The notes under the pieces are model-generated. The model ran no database searches, was not told where the DNA came from, and saw only the letters and a list, made by a program, of their open reading frames with translations. This document shows positions 25,161 to 38,070 of a stretch of 64,000 bases of DNA, piece after piece (within the stretch, counting starts at the first letter, position 1; each line of letters starts with the position of its first letter). Source of the stretch: Ophthalmolycus amberensis (Eukaryota; Chordata; Actinopteri; Perciformes; Zoarcidae); the NCBI GenBank assembly GCA_024529925.1, contig JAFEUB010001422.1:558001-622000 (forward strand), read 5' to 3'. A program made the translations under genes and the position numbers.

Positions 25161-26452
25161 CAGGGGCAGACTGGGGGGAAAAAGTGGCCCGTGAGTTACT
25201 GTCAGACCGGCCCACTCAATACACGGCGCGCTGCCCACTCGCACGCATCGACCAGTCAGTGGCCTACTTGGAAAAATACCCATACACTTAACATTATTTT
25301 GGATGATTGCAAAGAAATTACATCATATATGTTTTTTTTTTATAACATTTGGATCCACCAATTTGCCTGGATGGACACATGGAATACAATGATACTGGCT
25401 ATTGTAACACTCCAAGGTAGGTATAGTTTGCTAGATGAATATGCTGAACTCTGGGCTATATCAGATGGTTATACGCAGTGGCGGCTGGTGGAACATGTTC
25501 TCTGTAGGGCTGTGCCACATCCAATCAATTTCAGCAAACATCCCAGTATGATTTAATGCAAAAACAATTAAGGTATCAAACACGTATTACTACTTTGCAG
25601 TTAAATATTTAACTTTTATTCCAACATGAAAAAAGCAGTTAATAACACTTTGACAAACACGTCAGGACATCTTATTTGTGTCACCCACACAGGGAATTCA
25701 GTATAATATAATAATATATAAATCATATAATATGCTGTATAATATAATAATATAATAATATCATATAATAGATAAATCATATAATATAATAATATATATA
25801 TCGTATAATAATATATCTATCATACAATAATATATATATTGTATAATAATAATATATATATAAGAATTCATATATCGTATAATATAATATATATATCATA
25901 TAATATGCTGTATAATATGATATATATATCATATAATAATATTTATATCGTATAATAATATATATATCATATAATAATATATATATCATATATTAATATT
26001 CACTATAATATAAAACACACACACATATATCATTATTTATTTATAACTATATATCCATTTCTCAGACAGCTAAATTGTATGTCAGTCATTTATATCTTTA
26101 ATCAGTATTAAAGCATCATTGGCTAAACTGCTTCACAGACCCGCCTCTTTGGGGCAGATTGCATGCTGGGTGTGTGAGTGTGTGTGTGTGTGTAGGGGTG
26201 CTGCCGGCTCGCAGATGGAAACCATGAGTGTGAATACAGATCGCGAGGAGTAGTATAAATATCAGTCAGCGATTGTCTACTGTAAGTATTAGAGTAAATT
26301 TAACGTGTTCTGTGAAACATAGAATATAGTCGGGGTCGGCGATCTCAGCGCGAGGGCCGGTTGGTGATGGAGGTGGGCCGGTATTGGAACACCCCAACCC
26401 CGTCGGCCTACCGGAGATTTCCCCGGTATCCCCTACGGCCAGCCCGCCCCTG
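25161..26452. mobile_element. Non-autonomous hAT element with target duplication
   Basis: Begins caggggcagactgg and ends ccagcccgcccctg, imperfect hAT inverted termini. It is flanked by gtcaacac (25153-25160) and gtcaacat (26453-26460), an 8-bp target duplication with one change. No transposase frame is present. The middle is taken up by AT-rich tandem repeat. Confidence 0.8.
25695..26035. repeat. AT-rich tandem repeat inside the hAT element
   Basis: Irregular tandem copies of short units such as atataatatatatatc fill about 340 bp. The minus-strand Tyr/Ile-only open frame across it is a product of the repeat. Confidence 0.9.
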
Positions 26453-26460
26453 GTCAACAT

Positions 26461-27872
26461 AGACTAAATATGGAAAACACGATTGGCCCAGAGGGTTGCT
26501 GCTCAACCACGTCTCAGTACTTGTCAAAGAGGTGTTAAACGTACACAATCATGTCTGGACATGTCTTATAATGTCCATTTGACATCAGTGACTCTCATTT
26601 GTTAGAATTCTGGATCATGATTTATATTTTCTTGTTTTCCTTTCATATGAATTCTGCTTGTTTACTGGACCAGTTTAGATGTAATGAAAATATGAGTTTG
26701 TTCTTCATGGTAATAATGACTCCACTACCCACAATACCCCGTGTGTTTCATAATGGATATATTTTGTTTGATTCAGCTCTTATTATATATTTTGTGATAG
26801 AAGCTGACGTGCCTTTACCTTCGCCTCATGTTCATGTTTCATGGAGTCTGCTACAGTGTAGAAGCCCAAATGTGAAGCTGACAGATGTCTGCTGGCATTA
26901 AGGGTTCACGTGTCGTCTGGCGCTGAGCATTAGCATTAGTTGTTAAACGACACTGTAACACACTGCTGCTGCAGAGGACATTTTTAAAAAAAGACTGTTT
27001 TATTGTCATGCACAAAATGCTGTATTGTCGTCCAGTATTAAAAAGTCATCTTATTCCTTTCTTTCCTCGGTTCAGTTTCTGTCCGAATTATATTTAATAA
27101 GGGAATGTATGTTATGAATGGATTCTCTTCTCTTTAATGTGTTGACTCCTATTCTCCTGTGTTCTCCCAGTCTCACTAATAAGCACCAACATGAAGCATG
27201 CGATGGAAGATTTGAAAAACTCGACAGCAATGTCTCTTTCCAGAGACGATCCACAGACCTTGTTGTGAGCAGAAACTTAGACGTTCCCTTGTGTAACTTA
27301 CTAAATAACAATTTAACGTGGTCAGATGATATTCTCTCCACCAATAATTCACACATCTCTCTCCAAACATATGTATGAATGCATCACAAGGCCATGAACA
27401 CAGGTATTAGGTTGTGTACAGTCTAAGGGAGTTGGCGTGGTTTGACGAGGATCAGAGGAAAGTTGATCTTTTAATCTGAGGGCGTGAGTAGGCCCACGCG
27501 GAAGCTGCATGTTATCAGATCTGTTGCCTGTTCTGCTACATCACTTCCTTTGAACTGATGGACAGAAACTTTACATAACAGGCTTACATCACTCATTTTG
27601 CATAGATGTCGTACGGGTATGGTCATATGCATATTCTCTCAAGATATAAAAGATGTTTTTTTTGTTCATTTTAACTCGTTTCTTATTTTCCGTGATGTCA
27701 TGTTACAAAGAGTCGCAGTATTGGACAAAGATGTCCGCTGGATCAGGAAGTCTTTAAGTACTGCAAGTAGACAGGTTCAAGATTTATAATTTGAGTGATA
27801 AAAATAATCTGTAATAGTCATATTTATAAGTAGCCATAAGAAACCACACAGCATATCACCAGTCATAAAACC
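26461..27872. other. Intergenic stretch between zmym4 and the tubulin gene
   Basis: No gene, RNA gene or clear mobile element was recognised. Open frames are short, overlap on both strands and show no family resemblance. Confidence 0.5.
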
Positions 27873-27878
27873 TTTATT
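27873..27878 (-). terminator. Polyadenylation signal of the beta-tubulin gene
   Basis: AATAAA on the minus strand (tttatt on plus), about 300 bases past the tubulin stop codon. It is a plausible end for a normal-length tubulin 3' UTR. Confidence 0.65.
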
Positions 27879-28175
27879 AAGTTTTTAATTTTTGTTGCTG
27901 AATGAAATCATTTCATTCCTAAAGGAAGTGAGAAGAAGACAGAAGAAACATTTAGAAACCAAGACTAGGAACATCCTTTGCATTCTTGCTAAGGCTGGAC
28001 AAGAGTTCAATATTTTCACTTGATGCCTATCAGTAGAATTACTGGGCAATTATTATAACTGTTGTCCAAAACAATTGATTTAATAACAGTATTTAATAAC
28101 TACAACAATATGAACCTGTGTTGACCGAGCCCTAACTGGCACAGAACAAAAAAACAAAAGGGTCATGGTAGGCAT

Positions 28176-30799
28176 CTAGGCCATGTCCTCTTCACCCTCT
28201 TCCTCAAACTCCCCCTCTTCCTCAGCAGTGGCCTCCTGGTACTGCTGGTACTCGGACACCAGGTCATTCATGTTGCTCTCAGCCTCAGTGAACTCCATCT
28301 CGTCCATGCCCTCGCCCGTGTACCTGAAACAAGTAAGCTCTTACTCACATGCGTTATGTCTATGAATTCTGGGTAAAAAGCAAAGTGCAGGAAAATTCTC
28401 CCCACTGTCCTGACACCAGCCTTCTCTTACTCACCAGTGGAGGAAGGCCTTGCGGCGGAACATGGCAGTGAACTGCTCAGAGATGCGCTTAAACAGCTCC
28501 TGAATGGCCGTGCTGTTGCCAATGAAGGTGGCGGCCATCTTGAGGCCACGGGGCGGGATGTCGCAGACGGCAGTCTTGACGTTGTTGGGGATCCACTCCA
28601 CGAAGTAGCTGCTGTTCTTGTTCTGCACGTTCAGCATCTGCTCGTCCACCTCCTTCATGGACATGCGGCCCCGGAAGATGGCGGCGACCGTGAGGTAGCG
28701 CCCGTGGCGGGGGTCGCACGCTGCCATCATGTTCTTGCTGTCGAACATCTGCTGGGTGAGTTCGGGAACTGTCAATGCCCTAGAAGGAGACAGACAATAT
28801 AAATTAGGATTAATTTCAAATTCATGAAACTTGAGGTCTGTTAGAGTCTCTAAAAAGCAAGCTCCTGCCTCTCTACCTGTACTGCTGGCTGCCTCGGCTG
28901 GTCAGCGGGGCAAAGCCCGGCATGAAGAAGTGCAGCCTGGGGAAGGGCACCATGTTGACGGCCAGCTTCCTCAGATCAGCGTTGAGCTGGCCGGGGAAGC
29001 GCAGGCAGGTGGTCACCCCGCTCATGGTGGCGGAGACGAGGTGGTTGAGGTCACCATAGGTGGGCGTGGTGAGCTTCAGCGTGCGGAAGCAGATGTCATA
29101 CAGGGCCTCATTATCAATGCAGAAGGTCTCGTCGGTGTTCTCCACCAGCTGGTGGACGGAGAGGGTGGCATTGTATGGCTCCACCACTGTGTCCGACACC
29201 TGGAGCAGGAGAGGGGAGACAAAAGAGAGGAAGAGGGAACAGCATTAAAAACATTGAGGAGCACATGGAGGGGCAAATATTTAAAGTTGAAACATGCGTA
29301 TCATGTGAACCTTGGGAGAAGGCACCACGCTGAAAGTGGTCATGATGCGGTCCGGGTACTCCTCTCGGATCTTGCTGATGAGCAGGGTGCCCATGCCGGA
29401 GCCGGTGCCTCCTCCGAGGGAGTGCGTGAGCTGGAAGCCCTGGAGGCAGTCGCAGCTCTCTGCCTCCTTCCTCACCACATCCAGGACCGAGTCCACCAGC
29501 TCGGCCCCCTCGGTGTAGTGGCCTTTGGCCCAGTTGTTTCCTGCGCCGCTCTGGCCTGTATTACATGCAAATACAGTCATCTGTCACAGCTGGGGTGTCG
29601 ACACATTAACTCGCAGTGAGGGGTGCATACACTGAAAGGAGACTGGCTCCTTCACTTGTGCAGAGGAAACTCTTTATAGATACACCGCTTTAAAATATGA
29701 CGGACTCCCATAAACCCAAGTCAAAAGACACATTTGTTCACATTTAAAATTCTCACCAAAGACAAAGTTGTCTGGTCTAAAGATTTGGCCAAAGGGACCA
29801 GACCTCACAGAGTCCATGGTGCCTGGCTCCAAGTCCACCAGCACGGCACGGGGGACATATTTGCCACCTGGAGATTTAAAAAAACAAGCAGACAAATCAC
29901 TGGTATTATTACAAGTTACACACACGGTGCTGGGAGCTTTTTTTGTTCGTATGCATTAATTACTTTGCCTTATTAAATGTTGAAAAAATGTAAGGGTTGG
30001 ATTTCAATTACAGCAGTCACACAGAGCTACAAGAGAGCACACATATATGCAAAAATGCTTCGTGAACGGTTTACTTTTAATTTGGTCGTAAATGCTTCTA
30101 TAGCCCTTTAGGACCTGGCCTCAAAATATGACAATCGATTAAAGCCAACGCCCTCATATTCCTCGTATATATTTGGGATAATATCATTCGTGAGCTGGAT
30201 GGTTTGTTGGTTTGTTCTACCATGGAAACGGCAACTAGGAAGGAGAGTTCACTGTGACTTCTAGTGGCTTCTAATGGTTTCCAACGGGTTAGGGATAACG
30301 TGGCCCTGCTGGATAGCTTCGGTACTAACGGAATTTCCCGTTACTGAATCACTTTGGTTCCTTTAGATTAGCTATCGTTAACTCTGTAGGAGCCCAAAGC
30401 ACAGTGCGGCTAACCTGACGCCTCGTTGAAGTACACGTTGATCCGCTCCAGCTGCAGGTCGCTGTCCCCGTGGTACGACCCGGTAGGGTCGATGCCGTGC
30501 TCGTCGCTGATCACCTCCCAGAACTACAACCAGGAGAAACAGAGAGTGGGGGTTAACGATTATATGAACAGGCTAACTAGCACGACGTATCCTCACGAGT
30601 CAAACCTATCGTTGGTACGGAAACCACGGCCCCATTAGCGTCGTTGCTAAGTAAGCTAACCTATCAGCCCGCCCAAACCAACTAACAGTCACGCCATTTT
30701 TCATTGTGTTAAGACTGCTCTTTAAAACAAAGCTATTGGTACCTTAGCGCCTATCTGGTTTCCACACTGGCCCGCCTGCAGGTGCACGATTTCCCTCAT
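28176..30799 (-). CDS. tubb: Beta-tubulin, complete, seven coding exons
   Basis: Beta subunit of the microtubule heterodimer; a cytoplasmic GTPase. Coding exons on the minus strand: 30743-30799 (57 nt), 30415-30523 (109), 29757-29867 (111), 29311-29555 (245), 28877-29199 (323), 28435-28779 (345), 28176-28323 (148). They sum to 445 residues, the normal family length. The protein opens MREI, the motif read in co-translational tubulin mRNA autoregulation, and has the GTP-binding signature GGGTGSG near residue 140. The tail is acidic (EATAEEEGEFEEEGEEDMA). Exons 1-3 have the standard vertebrate sizes. The usual single last exon is split by three additional introns: after PSPK, inside the Arg codon of QQYR, and inside the Trp codon of FLHW. 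The tail resembles class IVb/V isotypes; the exact paralogue is not resolved. The donor after PSPK (aag|gttcac) is weak, but phase and protein match demand it. Confidence 0.95.
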
Positions 30800-30924
30800 T
30801 TTGACGGTAATTAAACAATCTTTCGAACAACGACCGAAACAGAGCTGTTAATGTAGATGTTACACTCTCGCGCTTCAGCAACGGACTAACCTAGGAAGGT
30901 GGGGCCAGGCCAACTATAGCGGAC

Positions 30925-30995
30925 CGATTTATGCTATTGGTCCAACGAAATGTCGGTCACGGTACAGCGGACATCCCATTGGTCAACAGAATGTG
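30925..30995 (-). promoter_or_regulatory. Probable beta-tubulin promoter with two CCAAT boxes
   Basis: Read on the minus strand, two CCAAT motifs (gaccaatggg and gaccaatagc) lie about 45 bases apart and 140-180 bases upstream of the start codon. A cataaat motif follows the second. Spacing suits a CCAAT-driven tubulin promoter, but the start site is not shown. Confidence 0.5.
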
Positions 30996-30999
30996 TTGA

Positions 31000-32109
31000 G
31001 TTTGGATTGGATGGTTCTCTGCGAGTGTCTTGGTGGCACCGGATATAATCTAATACATGACGCAGAGACACTCAGACACTCACTAAACCAAATCAGCTTT
31101 GTTTTAGCCTCTAATAATAATTCTAATAATAATGTATTTATCTTAATCTGTAATACACGAGCCTGCTGCTCAAGAAATGTAATAATAGATCAAATAGGCA
31201 AACATTGAGGCGATAGATGATCATCTTTGATAACGCATACCTAACTTTCATGAACAGTTTTAATGTTAAAATATTTTAGTGTGATCGCACGATGTTTATT
31301 AAGCGACAAGTAGCCTATCTAACTAATCCTACACGTTCGGTCGTCATGGAAGAAGAGGAATGATGAAGTCATTGTTGTAGCTGCCCTGCCCATAAAATGG
31401 CGGTGTATGGCGTTATAATACAGGGCTACCCAAACCACGTGATGCACAAGGGGCTTCTTGTACACTGAACTGCGTCAAGGGGGTTTATGCTGTCGGTTTA
31501 TTCTTCAATCTGTTTAATCATTTTTTTACCAAATAGAGTCAAATCATTTCGTTAAAATTCCAAGTTTCCCTCCTCCATAAATGATACAGCTTCAACAGAC
31601 GTCACAGGATAATAATATTAGGATAATTTTCTGGTGATAAATCATTTCCAACAAATGTAATGGTGTGCTGCTTGCTAGCTCTGATACAATAGAGTGCACC
31701 AAAGCCTGTGGAACCATTATTTTAAGGGGAATACAAATTACCTTTGTCACCTTATTATATTATCCAACAGAACAGTTAAGATTTAATTCATCGCAGAATT
31801 CTCCATATTGTAATATGTTTGCAAATGTGTCCATTATGTGGCTCATAGACCAGATTCCTCTTTCAATCCAAGCTCCGAATTATTTTACATTTATGAATGT
31901 TTTTATGAATGTTGTGAATTATTTTATTATCAAGTGGAGGATTGTCTCTGAGCATACATCAAATAATGAACAGTTTGTGTGGATGTCCTTTCTTAGACTT
32001 TGGAGGGTGAATTTTGTTGGATAGAGCCTTATCTCATAAACTTACCTCATGTCTGGTAGCACTGTAGACATTTAGAAGGCAAAGTCTTTCTTCCAAGGTA
32101 TTTCTTGCA
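31000..32109. other. Intergenic stretch upstream of the tubulin gene
   Basis: AT-rich, with no convincing gene, RNA or element. Small open frames lack family resemblance. Confidence 0.5.
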
Positions 32110-32538
32110 CACATTCATTCCAATAGGACCCTTCACACCCTGAACACAAGCTGTTCCAACTCCTCCCCTCTGGTAGGCGCTACAGAGCTCTGTACGCCAA
32201 AACCACCAGACACAGGAACAGCTTCTTTCCACTGGCCGTCACTCCTCATGAACAATAAATAATATTGCACTACTACCTCTGTTTGCACTACTGTATTATA
32301 TATATAGATACACTTCTTTTGGGATATATTTATACTTATATTGTATATAGCTGTTAAATGTTTATACCTACATCTGTTCTACTGTTTTGCTGCCCTTTTT
32401 TATTCTTATATATTTTTCCTTGTTTATTTTAAATAGTGTATTGTATGTCCATTGAGAGCGGAGTGGAAACCGGAGACAAATTCCATGTATGCGTAAGCAT
32501 ACATGGCCAATAAAGCTGATTCTGATTCTGATTCTGAT
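32110..32538 (+). mobile_element. 5'-truncated LINE 3' end with (GATTCT)n tail
   Basis: Encodes a short C-terminal fragment reading LFQLLPSGRRYRALYAKTTR then HRNSFFPLAV and a stop, the ending seen in several fish non-LTR retrotransposons. A non-coding 3' region follows, ending aataaagctgattctgattctg. The simple-repeat tail is the hallmark of target-primed insertion. Nothing of the reverse transcriptase core remains. Confidence 0.65.
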
Positions 32539-33055
32539 AAGCTTATATTTCTGTTATTATTTCTGTGACCATAAGAAAAGCACAATTTTCCAACAAATAA
32601 ATGTGCCTGTTTTGTTCTTCCAAAAGGCTCAACTATTAATCCAAAACACATTACCATTTCATGACAATCAAAGTTTTTAACAGTGTACATAGAAAGCACA
32701 ATCGTTGTTTAAGATAATAAATATAAGATAGAAAGGACAATACAGAAAAAAACTCAATGAAATTAAATACAAGAAATACATTAATACAATTTCTAAAAGA
32801 AGATTGAATTCAAGTATTTTCCGATATGTAGTTAGAATATTCAATTGCACACATAACTGTTTATTTTATGAACTTTCATTTTATGAAGTTCATCAAATGT
32901 GTTCGAATTGGGAAAGAAAACAGAAAATATCGCTCATTTAACAAAAAACCTGTCCCCATTAAATTCACCAAATTAACAATAAAATCAATAAACTGGATAA
33001 TATATTAGGATAATAAACTGGTAATTTTTTTCTCTCGAGCGCCTCCCTCGTCAAA

Positions 33056-33063
33056 TGACGTCA
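33056..33063 (+). promoter_or_regulatory. Palindromic CRE (TGACGTCA) at the nrde2 promoter
   Basis: A perfect cAMP-response-element palindrome lies 35 bases before the NRDE2 start codon, so at or very near the transcription start. CREB/ATF control is inference. Confidence 0.5.
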
Positions 33064-33097
33064 TGTTCATGCGACTGTTTATGTGCGACATACCGTC

Positions 33098-36000
33098 ATG
33101 GCGCTGTTTCCAGCTTTTGCTGAATTACAGATTGACAAAGTTGAAGATTCGTCCAAAGGTGATCACTCTTTCATGTAGCTTCTGTTTTAACATGGATTGA
33201 TAGTCCCCTCAATGCTGTGTTTTCACTGTGTTGAGAAGATACACCTGTTGAACTACGAGCTAACTCATAGTAACTGTCCTAACGTCCGTCCACCGTTGCC
33301 TTTGACTGACAGACGTTAGCGTTAGCTTACCTTCTTGTCAGTGAGTTTACATTCCCCCACACGGTTACTTCTGAAAGCCAGGATACCTATTTCTACCTAT
33401 GGCTACTATTTTGTTTGCTTCGTATTTCATGCTGTTGTCAGTCAGCTTCATGTAGACTTGATTTTAATACTATCCAGGATCCTGATCCTAGTCTATGGCA
33501 GTGCAGGCATGCCTTTGACTCATAATCTGTCATTTCTGTACTCACTGAGTTAACTCAGTCTGGTTTCTGGCTTCCTAGACTTTGGTGTACTTACCCATCG
33601 TGTGGCTTCAGCTTCTCCATCTAATCTTCAGTACTGTAAGTACGAGAGACATGTATCCCCTGCAGTATTAGGATATGATGTGTCCACATGGGATTAAAGA
33701 AGAAAAAATAAAGTTACTGCTGTGATACTACACCGCATGTAAACACTCAGTGAGTGATACTCACCATCAACATCTCTCAGTCCTCCTGCTGATTACTGAA
33801 TAACGTTTTTTAATTCTTCTTTTAGAACTAAACTGGCTGACCAATAAGAGTTTTCAGACTGGGGATGCCCTCTCTCTGCACAGTCGCTTTTTTGAGAAGA
33901 CCAATGAGAGGCCGAACGAGAAGGAATCGAGGTACAGATCAAAACCCAAAGCTAGTTTCTTTGCTTGCAGACACAATACTGGACATTCTGCTTTACATGT
34001 TCAACCTTGTGATTCGTAGCATCTTTTAGATTTCCTCTTTATGAGAAAGCCAATGTCAGTGACACATGCTGCGATTTTATTGTTGCTTCTATATGATTGT
34101 TTTATTACATTTTCTGATCTTTTTACATTACGCATTTCTCCTTTTGTTTTCATTTGTTTCTATGTTGTCATTCTTCTCGGTTGCATCTGTTTTTTCTTCA
34201 TTCTGTTCACTCTCACACACAAACCCTGTTTAGAAACTTGCCAAAATAACTTTTCCCGTACATGTATTAGAAGTACATGAACATTTGTCAAATACATTCT
34301 TGGTTTTGCTTGAGGCAGGTTATTAATGGGTAACGTTGAGTTCACCTTACAATCCTCAGTGTTGGCAGAGATGTGAGTTCTGCAGAAGAGGAGGAGGAGG
34401 GTAATGTGCAACCTAAAAAGAAGAGAAAGAAGAAGAAAAAGAAGAAAAAACACAAAAAGAAGAGTGGGAGATATTCGGACAGCAGTGGGACAGACTCAGA
34501 AACCGTTTTCCCCAGTGACCTCAAAAGGGTGCAAGAGGCAGACAGGTATAGATGCACACTTTTACATCACACATGCTTACACTCTTAAATGTTCACACAA
34601 TAGCACTGGCTTGCTTCTGTTCTGTATTGATGGTTGGCATCTGTGCTGCCATGCAGTCCCCAGGTTGCTCCGTTAGGAAGCTGTTTCTCCTGGTTGGATG
34701 ACCTCCAGTTGCCCGCGAAGCAGCTATTCTGTGTGGACCGTAAAGCCGACCCAGCCAACTGGACGTACAAGTCCCTGTACAGAGCAGACGTAGCCAGGTA
34801 ACACACACACACACACTTACACTCTGCACCACGAGGGCAATGCCTTGGCATGTCCTGGAAGTGTGATGAAACTCTCCATGTGTACCAGGTATAGGAGGAA
34901 AGGCAGCTCGTCCTTGGGTCTGGACCCCCGCAGACAGGGAGTCAGCTGGGAGGAGTCAGAGTCAAATAAGAAACATAAAGGCGGGGACAGGAAGAAAGCA
35001 GCAGACAGATACTTCTCTGCAGTCAGTCGCCAGCTGCTGAGGTCCGAGCCCCCTGCTCCCACGTTACCTAGGGTTCCTGAGCGCGGCGATGCCGTCGGCC
35101 CCGCCTCCTTCCTCCCTCTGGGTGACAATGAGGAGAACAAAGGAGGAGAGACAGGTAAGAGATTTAGCCTCAACAGGCGGTGAAGGGGTAGGCTTAACCA
35201 TCTCAAAAAGTAAGCCAAAAACCTGGTGTTGTTTTTTCAATACAAAAAAATGTCACGTGTCAATCCAGGTGTCAGAGTGCAGACATGGTCAGTGAATCCT
35301 CTCGGTGTGTATGACTCCTCCACGGCCCTCTGGCTGCAGGGGAAGGGGCCGACGGAGCAGCGGCAGCAGCAGGACACCCAGACGGGGCAGAGTGCGGCGC
35401 CTTTGGCCGGGAGGACGGAAGAGTTTAACAGGCGGCTCAGAGAGCAGCCAGCAGACGCGCAGCTATGGATAGAATTCATACGATACCAGGTATGACGAGA
35501 CTCCTTCTGTTACTATATAGACTGCCTCTTTGTTCCGCTTCACTTGCCTTGCAATCAGCTTTGAATTGAGAGGATGTGCTGTACATTTTGTTTGTGTAAA
35601 TGTTTATGTGTCAGTGCTTGCGTGCGTGGTTTGTACACTTGTGTATTACAATCCGGTTATAAGGCCTGTAGAACCACGGACCGTCTCACATGCTGGATAT
35701 CAAATCACATGTTTTCACGCCCTCTATATTCTAACTTTCAATATGTATCGTATATATGACACCAGTGGGATAGTCATATTAGCCGAATATCATCACCAGA
35801 CCAATAATCTGAACTCTACCTGTTTATTATTTTTCAACCATTAAGTGGTTCCTGAAGTTATTCCTATGCAGCACTAGTTCTAAACCTCCCTCCTCTCCCT
35901 CTCCAGGATGAGCTGAGTGCGATGGCGTTTGGCGGCGAGGAGCAGCAGCAGCAGGGCAGCGATGGGGCCGAGCGGCGTAAGTCTTCCTACAGAGCGGTCC

Positions 36001-36970
36001 TGGAGAAGAAGCTGAGCATCGCGGAGCGCGCAGTGGCCACCAACCACGGCTGCGTAGCTCTGCAGCTGGAGAGGCTCAGGATCTGCCAAGAGCTCTGGGA
36101 GCCTTCGCTTCTGGCTAAAGAATGGAAGAAACTGGTCAGTCTACAGTCTTTGTGTGTTTCCATGAAACTCACGCAGGGCTTCTGTATTTTGACTCCAGCT
36201 GTGGTTTATTCCTTTGCTCTAAAAAGAGTGGAAAATAGCCGTACTCTACATTTTGTATGTGGTTTATTCAGTTTCACTCCTGTCTGTTTACAAGCAAAGC
36301 CTCCTCCACATTTAAATGGATCACTTTCTATAACCATGTATTGAATGCTTCTCTGAGCATTTTTGTCACTGGCAAATGTTGACGTGTCTGTAGACCAAAG
36401 CTTATAGTAATTCTAATGCTAACTCCTGTTTTATCTCGTGTCTCAGGTGTTCCTCCACCCAAACAGTGCCCCCTTGTGGAGGGAGTATCTGCTGTTCACC
36501 CAGAGCTACTTCAGCAACTTCACCGTGTCAAAGGTCAACGCCGCGTACGGGAAGTGTCTAAGCACGCTCAGTGCGGTGCACGACGGCAGCATGGTCTCTC
36601 ACCCGGCCCTACCAGGGCTTGAGGAGGATATGTTGGGTAACAGAGATGTTGTTTAGCCTTTACTTATCCAGTGCTTCCAGTACTTATTCAGTTACCCTGC
36701 TCAGTTTCATCACCAGCTTCTGTCACAAGGCGGTCACACCTGATGCATCATATACGTATTTTTGTCTGTGCTCAATGCTTATTGAAAGTTGTTGTAATTG
36801 TTCCTGGTTGTCTTTGCTTTCTTTCTGTCCAGATATCTTCACCCAGCAGTGTCATTTCCTGCGTCAGTCTGGTCACTCAGAGAAAGGAATTTCTCTGTTT
36901 CAGGCCATGATCGACTTTACTTTCTACAAACCTGACAGCGTACGAAAACTGTCCACCAAGCAGCAGGTAA

Positions 36971-37001
<31 letters not shown>

Positions 37002-38025
37002 AAAGCAATACAACTTTACAGACTAATCCTAACTTTAATACTCATTTGAATTGCAAATCTAAGCCGAATGCTGGTGATTAATGCAGCCAGTCATTTCTTT
37101 GCCCAGACTAAGAAATAGTCAAGCACATGACCGCCCCGAAAAACCACAACTTGTAACTTCTTCACTTCAGTTTTTGTATCTACGACGTGGTAATTAGGGA
37201 GCTTCAGAGGTGCTGGGAGGTGGATCTCGTCACCTTTGGACAGAATTAGCAGAACGTTTGACCACTTGTAGTGCTAGGGAGCGATGCTTTTACCATCAGT
37301 CTTGTTTGTATTGAACATGCACACAACGACACACATGCAAGCAGCAATACACATTCCTCCCAATGGGTTCATGCTATTCAACTGATTGACAACTGATGCC
37401 AGTAACGTATAAAGAAGCATAGCGGTGTGCCAACAGAGGCAGTGAAGAAGAAGTCTGCTAGCTAGCAAACATGGGTGTAAACAGTACAGGATTTAAAATA
37501 TGTTAGACTTCACACAATAGTAACACTGAATGTAAAAGTAACTTTTGCGTTTTTACAAGAAAACTCCACAGGGCACCTTTAAAACCAGCAGACATGAGAG
37601 TGGTACAGATTCTTCATCTAAAACTAAGCAAGAAAGCAAAAGATGTGTACTTTCCAAAATGTTGAACTACTTCTTTAATGAAGCAGACCAGCAAAACGTG
37701 GTCACGTAGAATGATTGTTCTTTTTATGGGCATTGAAAAAAAACACCAGAGGACACCCACCAGTGCGCCTAAATGAGGAGATTAAATTCTGTTTTTATGT
37801 GTGTACAGGTTGAGTTCTTTGAGCCGTTCTGGGACAGCGGGGAGGAGAGGGTTGGAGAGTTGGGGGCCAGAGGCTGGAAAGCCTGGATGCTCCAACAAGA
37901 GCGAGGAGGGTGGCTGCAGCCCAGTGCAGGTGAAACACACACTGTTGACGTAAATCCTGGAATAATCTCTAAATTGATTTGCGGGCTAAAATCGTGAAAA
38001 CGACAAGAGAACCAGAGTCATGTTC

Positions 38026-38070
<45 letters not shown>

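Noticed and set aside
25777..25989. Minus-strand Tyr/Ile frame
   Set aside because: Product of the AT satellite in the hAT element.
28437..29619. Long plus-strand frames opposite the tubulin gene
   Set aside because: Antisense shadows of highly biased tubulin codons; they do not respect the tubulin introns and match no family.
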